Source: Bacteroidales bacterium (GTDB lineage: Bacteria > Bacteroidota > Bacteroidia > Bacteroidales > VadinHA17). From it: a stretch of 64,000 bases of DNA. A program made the translations under genes and the position numbers. Numbering within the stretch: the stretch's first letter is position 1; each line of letters starts with the position of its first letter. Positions 27,224 through 36,660 of this stretch are shown in pieces. Below the pieces are notes generated by a model. The model had not been told where the DNA came from. It saw only the letters and a list, made by a program, of their open reading frames with translations, and searched no databases. The stretch is taken from NCBI GenBank assembly GCA_021371855.1, contig JAJFVL010000046.1:252879-316878 (forward strand). Direction: 5' to 3'.

Positions 27224-30200
27224 ATGCCACGCAGGGAGGATATTAATAAAATTTTAATAATCGGTTCAGGACCAATCATTATCGGACAAGCCTGCGAATT
27301 CGATTATTCGGGAACCCAGGCTTGCAAAGCTTTGCGTTCACTCGGCTACAAAATTGTACTGGTTAATTCAAATCCGGCTACTATAATGACCGATCCTGAG
27401 ACAGCTGATATTACCTACATTGAGCCGCTCAACGAATATGCCCTTACTGAAATAATAAAAAAGGAGCGTCCCGATGCCCTTCTTCCAAACCTCGGAGGAC
27501 AGACAGGTCTGAACCTGTCCTCTCTTCTAGCAAAGAAAGGGATCCTCGCCAAATATAATGTTGAGGTGATAGGTGTAAATATAGATGCCATTGAAAGGGG
27601 AGAAGACAGGATCGCTTTTAAGGAAACGATGAACCGGCTAGGTATCGAAATGCCAAAAAGTATAGCAGTCAATACAGTTGAAGATGCTGAAAAGGCTGCA
27701 GCAGAACTTGGATACCCGGTTGTTATCAGGCCTGCATATACAATGGGAGGCACCGGAGGAGGAATGGTATACAATCTGGAAGAACTTCAAACTATAGCCA
27801 GCAGGGGGCTATCGGCAAGTATTGTAAACCAGATTCTTGTTGAAGAATCGGTACTTGGGTGGGAAGAACTGGAGCTCGAAGTTGTGAGAGATGCCAAAAA
27901 CCAGATGATCACAGTCTGTTTTATCGAGAATGTCGATGCAATGGGTGTTCATACAGGCGATTCATACTGTACTGCTCCGATGCTGACAATAAGTAATGAA
28001 CTTCAGAAGCGTCTCCAAAAGTATTCTTATGATATAGTTGAAGCCATTGAAGTTATCGGCGGAACAAATGTGCAATTTGCTCACGATCCCGAAACCGACA
28101 GAGTTGTTGTTATTGAAATAAATCCCCGTACTTCACGCTCATCGGCTCTTGCTTCAAAAGCGACCGGATTTCCTATTGCATTTGTCTCTTCCCTTCTTGC
28201 AGGAGGTTTGACTCTCGATGAGATACCCTACTGGCGCGATGGGACACTCGATAAATATACCCCCTCTGGTGATTACGTGGTTGTGAAATTTCCGCGGTGG
28301 GCTTTTGAGAAATTTGAAGGTCTCGAAGATAAGCTTGGGACTCAAATGCTTGCCGTAGGAGAAGTGATGAGTATCGGGAAAACTTATAAAGAAGCTTTTC
28401 AGAAAGCCATTCGCTCACTCGAAATAGGACGGTTTGGACTTGGGTTTGCAAAGGATTATTATAAGAAACCCCTTGATGAACTGATGAATTTGCTTAAACA
28501 TGAGTCAAGCGAAAGGCAGTTCATCATGTATGAAGCTTTACGTAAAGGAGCTGATATTGAAGAGATTCACAGGAGAACACATATTAAAAGATGGTTCATC
28601 ACACAGATGAAAGAACTGGTTGAGGAGGAAGAGAAAATAATTACTTTCAAAGGAAGCATACTCCCCGATGAGATTCTTATTAAGGCTAAAAAGGATGGAT
28701 TTGCTGATAAATATTTGTCAAAACTATTAGGTCTTCCTGAAAAAGAGATCAGGGCAAAGCGTATTTCCATGGGAATTAATGAAGCATGGGAGCCGGTACC
28801 TGTAAGCGGAGTCGATAATGCTTCATATTACTTCTCAACTTATAATGCCCCAAATAAAGTTGAGGTTAGCAACAGGAAAAAAATAATGGTACTGGGAGGC
28901 GGACCCAACAGGATTGGCCAGGGTATTGAATTTGACTATTGTTGTGTTCATGCAGCTTTTGCAATCCGTAAAGCAGGATATGAATCAATAATGGTAAATT
29001 GCAATCCTGAAACTGTATCGACCGACTATGACACTTCTGATAAACTGTATTTCGAACCTCTTACTGCTGAAGATGTACTAAGTATATATAATTTTGAAAA
29101 ACCCGAAGGCGTCATTGTCCAGTTTGGAGGACAGACACCGCTGAACCTGGCAAAAGAGCTCGCAGAAGCTGGAGTTAAAATCTTAGGTACCACCCCCGAA
29201 ACGATCGATCTTGCTGAAGACCGCGACCGTTTCAGGCATGTAATCACAAAACTTGGAATCCCCCAGCCCGAATCGGGAATGGCAAGCAACCTTGAACAGG
29301 CCCATGAAATTGCTGCAAGGATAGGGTATCCACTGATGATCAGACCATCTTATGTGCTTGGCGGAAGAGCAATGAGAATAATTCTCGACGAAGAGATGCT
29401 TGAGGAATATGTTGCAAAAGCAGTTGGAGTATCCCCCGACAGGCCTTTGCTTCTCGATAAGTTCCTTGAGGATGCCATTGAAACAGAAGCTGATGCAATA
29501 TCAGATGGAATTGACGCTTTTGTTCCCGCGATAATGCAACACATCGAATATGCCGGGATCCATTCAGGCGATTCGGCATGCGTTATTCCTCCCGTACTGA
29601 TCCCGAAAAATCACAAAAAAACTATATACGATTATACCAGAAGAATCGCAATGGAACTGAAGGTTGTTGGTTTAATGAATATCCAGTATGCAATATATGA
29701 AGATACCGTTTACATCCTGGAAGCCAACCCAAGAGCTTCAAGGACAGTTCCCCTGGTTTCAAAAGTCTGTAATATCCAGATGGCAAGGATTGCCACTCAG
29801 ATCCTGCTTGGACAAAAGCTTTCCGATTTTAATCTTAAGAAAAGAAACATCAAACATTTCGGGGTTAAAGAAGCCGTGTTCCCATTTAATATGTTCCCGG
29901 CAATAGATCCTCTGCTGGGGCCTGAAATGCGTTCGACAGGTGAAGTGCTCGGTCTGGCTGACTCATATGAAATGGCATTCTTTAAATCGCAGGAGGCTAC
30001 ACAAACTCCTCTGCCTGTAAAAGGGACTGTTCTTATAACTATTGCTGACCGCGATAAAGACCGTATTGTCGAAACCGCAAAAAATTTCAAGGAAATGGGG
30101 TTCTCCATTTTATCAACCGGAGGAACAAGACAATTTCTTGAAGAACATGGCATTGCAAGTACCCTGATACTTAAAGTGCATGAAGGCAGACCCAATATCG

Positions 30201-30427
30201 TCGATGCAATCAAGAACCATAAGATAGATCTGGTTGTGAATACTCCGGCAGGAAGGCTTAGTGAATATGATGATTCTTATATCAGGAAGAATGCTATTAA
30301 GTACAAAATTCCTTATATAACAACCACATCAGCAGCACTTTCCGCCACAAAAGGTATCAGGGAGAGGCAGCACGTTGAATATAAGGTAAAATCTCTGCAG
30401 CAATATCATTCGGAGATCGAAGATTAA
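27224..30427 (+). CDS. carB: Carbamoyl-phosphate synthase large subunit
   Basis: 1067 residues, full length for CarB. The two homologous synthetase halves start at 'INKILIIGSGPIIIGQACEF' and 'KIMVLGGGPNRIGQGIEFDY'. Each has an ATP-grasp domain ('YPVVIRPAYTMGGTGGGMVY', 'YPLMIRPSYVLGGRAMRI'). The C-terminal MGS-like allosteric domain has 'GFSILSTGGTRQFLEEHGI' and 'VVNTPAGRLSEYDDSYIRK'. With CarA it makes carbamoyl phosphate from bicarbonate, glutamine and two ATP for pyrimidine and arginine synthesis. The small subunit gene carA is not in this window. A strong terminator follows, so the gene is probably a single unit or the last of one. Confidence 0.97.
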   Translation: MPRREDINKILIIGSGPIIIGQACEFDYSGTQACKALRSLGYKIVLVNSNPATIMTDPETADITYIEPLNEYALTEIIKKERPDALLPNLGGQTGLNLSSLLAKKGILAKYNVEVIGVNIDAIERGEDRIAFKETMNRLGIEMPKSIAVNTVEDAEKAAAELGYPVVIRPAYTMGGTGGGMVYNLEELQTIASRGLSASIVNQILVEESVLGWEELELEVVRDAKNQMITVCFIENVDAMGVHTGDSYCTAPMLTISNELQKRLQKYSYDIVEAIEVIGGTNVQFAHDPETDRVVVIEINPRTSRSSALASKATGFPIAFVSSLLAGGLTLDEIPYWRDGTLDKYTPSGDYVVVKFPRWAFEKFEGLEDKLGTQMLAVGEVMSIGKTYKEAFQKAIRSLEIGRFGLGFAKDYYKKPLDELMNLLKHESSERQFIMYEALRKGADIEEIHRRTHIKRWFITQMKELVEEEEKIITFKGSILPDEILIKAKKDGFADKYLSKLLGLPEKEIRAKRISMGINEAWEPVPVSGVDNASYYFSTYNAPNKVEVSNRKKIMVLGGGPNRIGQGIEFDYCCVHAAFAIRKAGYESIMVNCNPETVSTDYDTSDKLYFEPLTAEDVLSIYNFEKPEGVIVQFGGQTPLNLAKELAEAGVKILGTTPETIDLAEDRDRFRHVITKLGIPQPESGMASNLEQAHEIAARIGYPLMIRPSYVLGGRAMRIILDEEMLEEYVAKAVGVSPDRPLLLDKFLEDAIETEADAISDGIDAFVPAIMQHIEYAGIHSGDSACVIPPVLIPKNHKKTIYDYTRRIAMELKVVGLMNIQYAIYEDTVYILEANPRASRTVPLVSKVCNIQMARIATQILLGQKLSDFNLKKRNIKHFGVKEAVFPFNMFPAIDPLLGPEMRSTGEVLGLADSYEMAFFKSQEATQTPLPVKGTVLITIADRDKDRIVETAKNFKEMGFSILSTGGTRQFLEEHGIASTLILKVHEGRPNIVDAIKNHKIDLVVNTPAGRLSEYDDSYIRKNAIKYKIPYITTTSAALSATKGIRERQHVEYKVKSLQQYHSEIED

Positions 30428-30432
30428 AATTT

Positions 30433-30463
30433 AAGAGGGAACAAAAAGTTCCCTCTTTTTTTA
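30433..30463 (+). terminator. Rho-independent terminator after carB
   Basis: AAGAGGGAAC pairs perfectly with GTTCCCTCTT around an A5 loop and leads into T7. It sits a few bases after the carB stop. Confidence 0.9.
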
Positions 30464-30516
30464 TTCTATGAAGAGATGGAAGAAGGGGAGCAAGAATCAA
30501 TTTAATAGTTACTGAA

Positions 30517-31425
30517 TCAATATCCCCATTTATGCATGATCTCCAGATCGGCTTTTACACATTCCAATGGAGTTTTACCCTGATATGACTCCTGCTCAAT
30601 AATATAAACTTTAGTACCTCCTATTTTTGCAGCCTGATCCACTACTTTTTTTGCATCAACGATCCCCTCTCCTATGATGGTGCTTACATATTTTTCATTC
30701 CCGCTATCGGCCTTTATTTCATCCTTAACATGTATAATTTCGAATCTACCTGGGTACTGATTAACAACATCAATAGCCACAGCTCCTCCATTATATAAGT
30801 TGCCCATATCTAACTGGATCACTACCAGTTCAGGATTGATGCTCCTCATCATTATATCAAATAATTTTTCGTTGTTAAGCCTTTCACTGAACTCAAAATC
30901 GTGGTTGTGATAGCCAAACTTCATCCCTCCCTTATGGCATAATTCTCCGCACTTGTTAAAAACTTCCATATAACGTATAAAATCATCATATGTAGTTCTC
31001 ATGCTCTCATCCATCGAAGGACTGATAACATATTTCTGTTCAAGTATGGCAGCATCTTCAATAGTCTGTTTCCAGCTGTCTGTAAAATCCTTAGCGGTCT
31101 CGTCCCAGTGTTGTTTTCCCATCACAGTATGTCCGCTGATCATTTTCAGTCCCAACCCATCGAGAATCTTCTTGAATTCCGGTGCTGCATAACCATAAAA
31201 TTTCCTTTCAATATAGTTTGCATGCTCAAGATACCTGTAACCCATCCTGGCCAGTTGGGTTAGTGTTCCGAGAGGATCCTTTGACATATCTTCCCGTACA
31301 GAGTACAACTGCAGACCAACCATCCCTGCTGGTCCGGAACAACTTATAAGTGATCCTGGAAAGATTGCTGCACCTAATGAAGCCATGGCTCCGGCTTTAA
31401 CAAATGTTCTCCGTGAAGTTTTCAT
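30517..31425 (-). CDS. Exported sugar phosphate isomerase/epimerase-like TIM-barrel protein
   Basis: 302 residues. The N-terminus 'MKTSRRTFVKAGAMASLGAAIFPGSLISC' combines a Tat-like twin Arg (S-R-R-T-F) with a lipobox-like Cys. The body is an AP endonuclease 2 / xylose isomerase-like TIM barrel: 'GLQLYSVREDMSKDPLGTLT', 'GYRYLEHANYIERKFYG', 'KFGYHNHDFEFSE', 'VVIQLDMGNLYNGG' and 'VYIIEQESYQG'. The H, E and D residues in 'YHNHDFEF', 'LDMGNL' and 'IIEQE' are the usual metal ligands. Such proteins often act in sugar or inositol catabolism; the substrate is not clear. Confidence 0.85.
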   Translation of the reverse strand: MKTSRRTFVKAGAMASLGAAIFPGSLISCSGPAGMVGLQLYSVREDMSKDPLGTLTQLARMGYRYLEHANYIERKFYGYAAPEFKKILDGLGLKMISGHTVMGKQHWDETAKDFTDSWKQTIEDAAILEQKYVISPSMDESMRTTYDDFIRYMEVFNKCGELCHKGGMKFGYHNHDFEFSERLNNEKLFDIMMRSINPELVVIQLDMGNLYNGGAVAIDVVNQYPGRFEIIHVKDEIKADSGNEKYVSTIIGEGIVDAKKVVDQAAKIGGTKVYIIEQESYQGKTPLECVKADLEIMHKWGY

Positions 31426-31477
31426 TTATCTGTGTTTTTAGTTATGTATTTGCTATAGGTCCTAAACGCTTAATTTT

Positions 31478-32239
31478 TCATTCATACATGTCATTGATAT
31501 CCGCATCAGACAATTCGATCATAAGTTTGCTTACCTTATTGACAATCTCATGAAAACATTTTTCTCCTTTTTCCGGAGTTGCTTTTGACGGATCGCCAAT
31601 GCCGGTATCACGGGTGATTCTTGTCCATTTACGCTCAGTCCATGCCCACTTTTCTCTGAAAGCTTTTATTTTAAACTTTTTACAATCCCCGTTTCCGGCC
31701 TCACTCAACGGAAGTACTAATTCAGGAGCGACATGCAGCATTATACTTGTTTCCATCTCGTCGGCATGGTCACCGCTGTTTTCAAAAAAATCGGAACCTT
31801 TAAAAGACTGAAACCAGTTGCAACTGCAAATAAACATTTTTGGATACCTGAATCCTAATTCTCTGATTATCTGTTTAAAATCATTTCCTCCATGTCCGTT
31901 CATAATCATGAATTTATATATTTCATGCCTGTTCAGGACATCAATAATATCATTCAGGATGGCAAACTGCGTGCTCGGATTAAGGTTAATATTCAGCCTG
32001 ATATCGAGCTGACCAGTGTTTACCCCAAATGGGATTGATGGAAGTACAATGACTTTTGCCCCTTTATCCCATGCTGACTGAGCAGATTCTTCAGCAATCT
32101 TCTGAACCATTATATCATCGGTAGCGTAAGGCAGATGATAATTATGCGCTTCTGTTGCTCCCCACGGTAAAACAGCTAATTCAAACTTTTGATCTTTAAC
32201 TGTTTTCCAATTCGTCTCCTTCAAAACAAACGGCTTCAT
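31478..32239 (-). CDS. Creatininase/creatinine amidohydrolase-family protein
   Basis: About 253 residues from the ATG at 32239, the first Met before the conserved core. 'FELAVLPWGATEAHNYHLPY', 'ATDDIMVQKIAEES', 'VIVLPSIPFGVNTGQ' and 'FMIMNGHGGNDFKQ' are the hallmark blocks; Glu and His of 'EAHNYHLPYATDD' and the 'GHGGND' loop supply the two-metal site. 'DHADEMETSIMLHVAPELV' is the remaining metal region. The family hydrolyses cyclic amides or formamides (creatininase, MftE, FAPy deformylase). The specific substrate cannot be told. It lies just upstream of the sugar-isomerase-like gene on the same strand, about 52 bp away, and may be co-transcribed. Confidence 0.85.
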   Translation of the reverse strand: MKPFVLKETNWKTVKDQKFELAVLPWGATEAHNYHLPYATDDIMVQKIAEESAQSAWDKGAKVIVLPSIPFGVNTGQLDIRLNINLNPSTQFAILNDIIDVLNRHEIYKFMIMNGHGGNDFKQIIRELGFRYPKMFICSCNWFQSFKGSDFFENSGDHADEMETSIMLHVAPELVLPLSEAGNGDCKKFKIKAFREKWAWTERKWTRITRDTGIGDPSKATPEKGEKCFHEIVNKVSKLMIELSDADINDMYE

Positions 32240-32392
32240 CCTATCAAAACTTTTAATAGTAATTGTAAATAAATAATTATCCGGCAATGGTTTTATTGCC
32301 GAAAGACGAAAATAGTAAATTCCCTGGCATTAAAAGAAATGATCCCCTTTTATTTGCGGGGGACATTACCAGATCAGATAGCCAGATTTCGC

Positions 32393-32767
32393 CTATCTTT
32401 GTTGATCAATAAGGCTCTTGAGTTTTTTATCTTTTTCGGCTATCTCCTCCTCAAACCTGACGATCTTATCGTTCAGGTTTTTTAGGTCTTTATCTTTTAT
32501 GACTATCTCTTCCTCAAGCTTAGTGATTTTTTCATTCCGTTCTTTGACCTCTATGTTAAGCTTATCAATATCATCTTTTAATCCCTTGACCTGTTTAATC
32601 AGATCTGCTTTTTGGTTTTCAAGATCTTTTATTATTGGAATATAGACCGATTTTGCATAGAACCATGCCGTAAGGTATCCTATTATTGCTGCAACCAGGA
32701 GTAATGCGATTATGGTAATTACAGCTCCGGTGACAGACTGCGCAAGTATTATAAATAGTTGTGTCAT
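32393..32767 (-). CDS. Small membrane-anchored coiled-coil protein
   Basis: 124 residues. One N-terminal transmembrane segment ('GAVITIIALLLVAAIIGYLTAWF') is followed by about 85 residues of uninterrupted heptads ('DLENQKADLIKQVKGLKDDI', 'ERNEKITKLEEEIVIKDKDL'), a long parallel coiled coil. It starts 1 bp after the stop of the OmpA-like gene, so the two are surely co-transcribed. The probable location is the inner membrane with a cytoplasmic or periplasmic rod. I do not recognise a named family. Confidence 0.8.
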   Translation of the reverse strand: MTQLFIILAQSVTGAVITIIALLLVAAIIGYLTAWFYAKSVYIPIIKDLENQKADLIKQVKGLKDDIDKLNIEVKERNEKITKLEEEIVIKDKDLKNLNDKIVRFEEEIAEKDKKLKSLIDQQR

Positions 32768-32768
32768 A

Positions 32769-33281
32769 TTATTGCATTTTTATTAAAATTTCTGTTCTTC
32801 TGTTTTTTGCTCTTCCCTCTTTGGTCAGATAATCGGCAGCAGGTTGAGTTTCTCCTTTTGATTCAGTAATCATTCTGCCGGCATCTATTCCTTTGCTCAC
32901 AATGTATTTTCCTACGATCTGAGCTCTTTTTAGACCAAGCGACTGATTGTATTCAGGAGTTCCGACCAGGTCAGAATGACCCGTTACAGTAAGCATCGAT
33001 CCCGGATATTTACCAAGCCATGCTTTAAATCCGGCAATGCTATTGTCGATTTGCGGATCAGCTTTGAATTTTGCATCATTAAATTCAAAGTAGATCAGAA
33101 GGTTCTTAGGCATTAATTCTTTAAGTTTCATTAAAGAATCAGCTACATTTGTTTTGTTTTCAGTGATTGTCTGTTCCGGAACCGGCTTTTTCATTAAAGG
33201 CAACAGCTTATCGTTATAAAGCCATGCAGAAATAAAACACCAGATCACGAAAACAACAACTCCGTTAATAAGAATTCTCAT
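32769..33281 (-). CDS. Small OmpA-like peptidoglycan-binding membrane protein
   Basis: 170 residues. One N-terminal membrane segment ('ILINGVVVFVIWCFISAWLY') is followed by a C-terminal OmpA domain: 'SMLTVTGHSDLVGTPEYNQS', 'LKRAQIVGKYIVSKGI', 'ITESKGETQPAADYLTKEGR' and 'AKNRRTEILIKMQ'. The Asp/Arg pair used for binding diaminopimelate is present (D in 'GHSDLVG', R in 'KNRR'). With no beta-barrel it is an inner-membrane-anchored peptidoglycan binder. It is the first gene of a two-gene unit with the coiled-coil membrane protein. Confidence 0.85.
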   Translation of the reverse strand: MRILINGVVVFVIWCFISAWLYNDKLLPLMKKPVPEQTITENKTNVADSLMKLKELMPKNLLIYFEFNDAKFKADPQIDNSIAGFKAWLGKYPGSMLTVTGHSDLVGTPEYNQSLGLKRAQIVGKYIVSKGIDAGRMITESKGETQPAADYLTKEGRAKNRRTEILIKMQ

Positions 33282-33439
33282 TTTTTAAGATTTGTTTAGT
33301 TACAGATCAGGTAATTATTCTTACAAGTTAGTAAATTATTATCAGATTATCAATGAAATAATATTGAGGAAAATCAACAGTCAGATAATAAAATTATGTT
33401 AAGATAATTTCAGTGAGGGAAGAAAACCAATACAGTGTA

Positions 33440-34165
33440 TTATTTTCTGCTGATCATGGCCAGATCGCGGATTACTACTGATGCACAAGCAATTCCGAAG
33501 GCAGCAGGCATATACGAAACAGTACCTACGATTGATGCTTTATTATCTTCGCCTGATGTGGGAATAACTTTTGTCTTATCAATGGTTTCCGTAGAATATA
33601 CTGTCGTAAAACCATCCCTTATTCCCAATCGATGCAGTCTTTTCCTTAATATCCGGGCCAGAGGACAAATTGTTGTCCCGGAAATATCGGAAATGGCTAT
33701 CATGGTTGGATCAAATTTTCCACCTGCGCCCATCGAGCTTACTACGGGTAACTTTCTTTGAAGACTATGATAAATAAGAAATATTTTTGGAGATAATGTA
33801 TCGATAGCGTCAACAACATAATCAAAACCGTTATCCAATATCTCTGTCATTCTTTCATCCTTGATATATTCCTGAATGACAGTGAGATTTAAATCAGGAT
33901 TAATGTCCTTCAGCCTTTGTCCCATCACTGTTGCCTTAGCCAGACCATCAGTGCTTACAAGTGCTGCAAGCTGCCTGTTCCTGTTTGACGAATGAATGCT
34001 ATCACCATCGACTATTGTCATTGTGCCTACCCCTGCCCTGCATATCATCTCAACAGCATAGGCTCCAACCCCACCTAACCCCACAACCAGTACTTTTGCA
34101 GCTTCAAGTTTTTTCAGCCCATCAGCTCCAAGGATCAATTCGCTTCGTGACAACCATTCTGTCAT
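33440..34165 (-). CDS. tcdA: tRNA threonylcarbamoyladenosine dehydratase
   Basis: 241 residues of the E1-like ThiF/TcdA family. 'RSELILGADGLKKLEAAKVL' leads into the nucleotide-binding 'VVGLGGVGAYAVEMICRAGVG'. 'VDGDSIHSSNRNRQ' and 'DYVVDAIDTLSPKIFLI' follow, then 'VVSSMGAGGKFDPTMI' and 'GTVSYMPAAFGIACASVVIR'. This order is specific to TcdA (CsdL/YgdL), which uses ATP to cyclise t6A37 in tRNA to ct6A. It follows the gltX-TatD pair on the same strand with a 160-bp gap. Confidence 0.9.
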   Translation of the reverse strand: MTEWLSRSELILGADGLKKLEAAKVLVVGLGGVGAYAVEMICRAGVGTMTIVDGDSIHSSNRNRQLAALVSTDGLAKATVMGQRLKDINPDLNLTVIQEYIKDERMTEILDNGFDYVVDAIDTLSPKIFLIYHSLQRKLPVVSSMGAGGKFDPTMIAISDISGTTICPLARILRKRLHRLGIRDGFTTVYSTETIDKTKVIPTSGEDNKASIVGTVSYMPAAFGIACASVVIRDLAMISRK

Positions 34166-34287
34166 TTGTCTGAATATCTACTACTTATCATACTTTTAAA
34201 ACAACTCCATAAATCTCACAAACTCATCCCTAACCCCTTCCAGGAGGGGATCAGGAAGAATGCCCTGTGCCTTCTTATCTTCTTACC

Positions 34288-34316
34288 TTTGCACCATTGC
34301 GCCATTGCGCCGTCTT
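34288..34316. repeat. Short TGCGCCATTGCGCC repeat
   Basis: Three imperfect 9-nt units (TTTGCACCA, TTGCGCCAT, TGCGCCGTC) occur between the TatD stop and the tcdA start. They belong to the same family of GCGCAAAGG/GCGCAATGG words as 14515-14564 and 46852-46945. Confidence 0.5.
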
Positions 34317-34324
34317 ATGATACT

Positions 34325-35005
34325 TTATACTTTAAAAAACCTTCTGAAATTTTCCAATATTATTGATTTCAGTTCATCTACCTGAAGGTTAAGATCAGAA
34401 GCAACTTTTTTATAAATATCTCTAATGTCGATATCAGAACTGTCAGTTTCAAGGAATATCCTTTCGTTTGGAAGGCTTCTCAGTATATGTGCAGCTTCTG
34501 GTCTTATAACAAAGTCGAACCAGAATGAAAGGTACATTCCTTTTGATAAAAGTTGTTCTGCCAACTCAGTATTTCCTCTGAAACCATGGACAAACCACGG
34601 CATTTTCGGTCTGACTCTTTTTACCTCGGGAAGCAGCTCATCCCAGGCTCTTACACAGTGTATAACAACAGGCTTCCCGATAGCTTCCGAAATAGATATC
34701 TGTTCCTCAAATGCTTTTCGCTGCAACTCAATTGATGGCCCCCTGAGCTTATCAAAACCACACTCTCCGATAGCAAGAAGATTCGGAAATCCGGCTGCAT
34801 TATTAACTCCATTTATTAACTGAGAATAATTCTTTTCGTTGAGGAACCAGGGATGAATCCCGAATGAGCAGGCCTGTTCCGGAATATCCACGGGGGATCT
34901 GCCTTCGTGAGCCATCAGGTTCTCAATAATAAAAGCATTTGCCGCAGATCGGGCATCATGTGTATGAATATCAATATACTCTCCGGGTTTCGGAAGCTTT
35001 ATCAT
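34325..35005 (-). CDS. TatD-family metal-dependent hydrolase
   Basis: 226 residues, slightly short for TatD (about 255). The metal-binding blocks are present: 'YIDIHTHDARS', 'LAIGECGFDKLRG', 'KPVVIHCVRAWDELLPEVKR', 'MPWFVHGFRGNTELAEQLLS' and 'IFLETDSSDIDIRDIY'. The family has 3'-5' exonuclease or general phosphoesterase activity. The start lies 2 bp after the gltX stop, so it is probably co-transcribed and translationally coupled to gltX. Confidence 0.85.
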   Translation of the reverse strand: MIKLPKPGEYIDIHTHDARSAANAFIIENLMAHEGRSPVDIPEQACSFGIHPWFLNEKNYSQLINGVNNAAGFPNLLAIGECGFDKLRGPSIELQRKAFEEQISISEAIGKPVVIHCVRAWDELLPEVKRVRPKMPWFVHGFRGNTELAEQLLSKGMYLSFWFDFVIRPEAAHILRSLPNERIFLETDSSDIDIRDIYKKVASDLNLQVDELKSIILENFRRFFKV

Positions 35006-35007
35006 TT

Positions 35008-36516
35008 TTATCTGCCGATTGAAGAAAGTCCTGCGTCGATTCGTCTCAGAGTCTCCTCTTTTCCTATCCAGCTGGTTATATCGAATATATGAGGACCCCG
35101 CGAAGCTCCTACAATAACAAGTCTGAATGCATTCATCACTGCTCCGGTATTATATCCCTTCTCCCCGATCCATGTCATTACAGCTTCTTCCGTTCTGGAA
35201 GATGAAAAGTCATCAATCTTCTCAAGTATCGTTTTTAATTCCGAAAGCTGTTTTACAGAATCATCTTTCCACCGTTTTTTAATTGCCTCCTGATCATAAG
35301 TTTCAGGAGCCTTGAAAAAGAAATCAACCTGATCCCATAAATCCTTTACAAAACTTACCCTCATTTTAACCAGTCCGACCAGAGCCTCAAGACGATCATC
35401 GGCAACCTGATATCCATGAGCATTCAGATGTTCTTTAAACTCCGATGCAAGCTGTTTGTCAGTCCTGTTTTCAAGATACTGGTGATTGAACCATTTGGCC
35501 TTTTCAGGATCAAATCGCGAACCCGACTTACCAACTCTCTCAATTGAGAAAGAATCAATAAGCTCTTTCAATGAGAAAATTTCCTTTTCCGTACCAGGGT
35601 TCCATCCCAATAATGCAAGCATATTTACAAATGCTTCAGGATAATATCCCTCTTCGCGGTATCCTTTTGCTGTTTCGCCATAAGGCCAGAAGAGAGGAAA
35701 TACAGGGAATCCCATTTTATCACCGTCACGTTTGCTTAATTTACCTTTCCCATCGGGTTTAAGCAACAAGGGAAGATGGGCAAAAAGGGGCGCTTGCCAG
35801 CCAAAAGAACGATAAAGCATAATGTGAAGCGGTAACGAAGGAAGCCACTCTTCACCGCGTATTACGTGACTAATTTCCATCAGATGATCATCGACAATAT
35901 TGGCCAGATGATATGTTGGCATGCCATCAGATTTAAATAAAACCTTATCATCGAGTGTGCTGGTATTTACAACAATCTTGCCCCTGATTATATCTTCAAA
36001 ATTGATATCCTCATTTTGAGGCATTTTGTAGCGGATAACATAATTCTCTCCCCTATTGAGCTTTTCTTTCCATTCCGATTCCTTCAAAGAGATCGAGTTA
36101 TTCAGCTTTTCTCTTACGTCAGCGTTATAAATAAAAGTTTTATGTTCTTTTTCAGATTCTTTCCTTAAGGCATCAAGCTGTTCAGGCGTATCAAAGGCAT
36201 AATAAGCATAACCCTTCTCAAGAAGAATATCAGCATATTGCCTGTAAAGGCTTTTTCTGTCGCTTTGCCTGTATGGGCCGTAGTTTCCACCTTCGTTGAT
36301 CCCTTCATCAACAATTATCCCGCACCATTTAAGTGACTCCATAATATATTTTTCGGCTCCTTCAACAAATCTTGTCTGATCTGTATCTTCAATCCTGAGA
36401 ATGAAAGTTCCGTTATTCTTTTTTGCAAAGAGGTAATTATATAGCGCTGTCCTTACACCTCCAATGTGTAAAGGGCCAGTCGGACTTGGGGCAAAACGTA
36501 CTCGTACCTGTGACAT
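35008..36516 (-). CDS. gltX: Glutamyl-tRNA synthetase
   Basis: 502 residues, full length for a class I GluRS. 'RVRFAPSPTGPLHIGGVRTA' carries the HIGH motif, 'GKGKLSKRDGDKMGFPVFPL' the KMSKS equivalent, and 'YVIRYKMPQNEDINFEDIIR' the family insertion. The C-terminal anticodon-binding region includes 'VDFFFKAPETYDQEAIKKRW'. The middle insertion 'FPLFWPYGETAKGYREEGYY' is typical of Bacteroidetes enzymes. It charges tRNA-Glu (and possibly tRNA-Gln). Just upstream, on the minus strand, TATCTTTG fits a -7 box. Confidence 0.97.
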   Translation of the reverse strand: MSQVRVRFAPSPTGPLHIGGVRTALYNYLFAKKNNGTFILRIEDTDQTRFVEGAEKYIMESLKWCGIIVDEGINEGGNYGPYRQSDRKSLYRQYADILLEKGYAYYAFDTPEQLDALRKESEKEHKTFIYNADVREKLNNSISLKESEWKEKLNRGENYVIRYKMPQNEDINFEDIIRGKIVVNTSTLDDKVLFKSDGMPTYHLANIVDDHLMEISHVIRGEEWLPSLPLHIMLYRSFGWQAPLFAHLPLLLKPDGKGKLSKRDGDKMGFPVFPLFWPYGETAKGYREEGYYPEAFVNMLALLGWNPGTEKEIFSLKELIDSFSIERVGKSGSRFDPEKAKWFNHQYLENRTDKQLASEFKEHLNAHGYQVADDRLEALVGLVKMRVSFVKDLWDQVDFFFKAPETYDQEAIKKRWKDDSVKQLSELKTILEKIDDFSSSRTEEAVMTWIGEKGYNTGAVMNAFRLVIVGASRGPHIFDITSWIGKEETLRRIDAGLSSIGR

Positions 36517-36544
36517 ATTTTTAAAATTCTTGATTAAATTCCTG

Positions 36545-36552
36545 CAAAGATA
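36545..36552 (-). promoter_or_regulatory. -7 box of the gltX promoter
   Basis: On the minus strand the sequence is TATCTTTG, a perfect TAnnTTTG Bacteroidetes -7 element, about 30 nt before the gltX start codon. The -33 element is not obvious. Confidence 0.55.
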
Positions 36553-36613
36553 GGCAAACCAGATAACATATAATAGTATGGAATAAATCAGGTTTTCTAC
36601 TACAGATTTATAT

Positions 36614-36621
36614 TAACTTTG
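36614..36621 (+). promoter_or_regulatory. -7 box of the tdh-kbl promoter
   Basis: TAACTTTG matches TAnnTTTG and lies about 40 nt before the tdh ATG. This start of transcription would leave only the ATG at 36661 in the message, which supports that choice over starts further upstream. Confidence 0.55.
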
Positions 36622-36660
36622 TGGTATTACGATCAGCAAAAATTATTAAACTATAACATT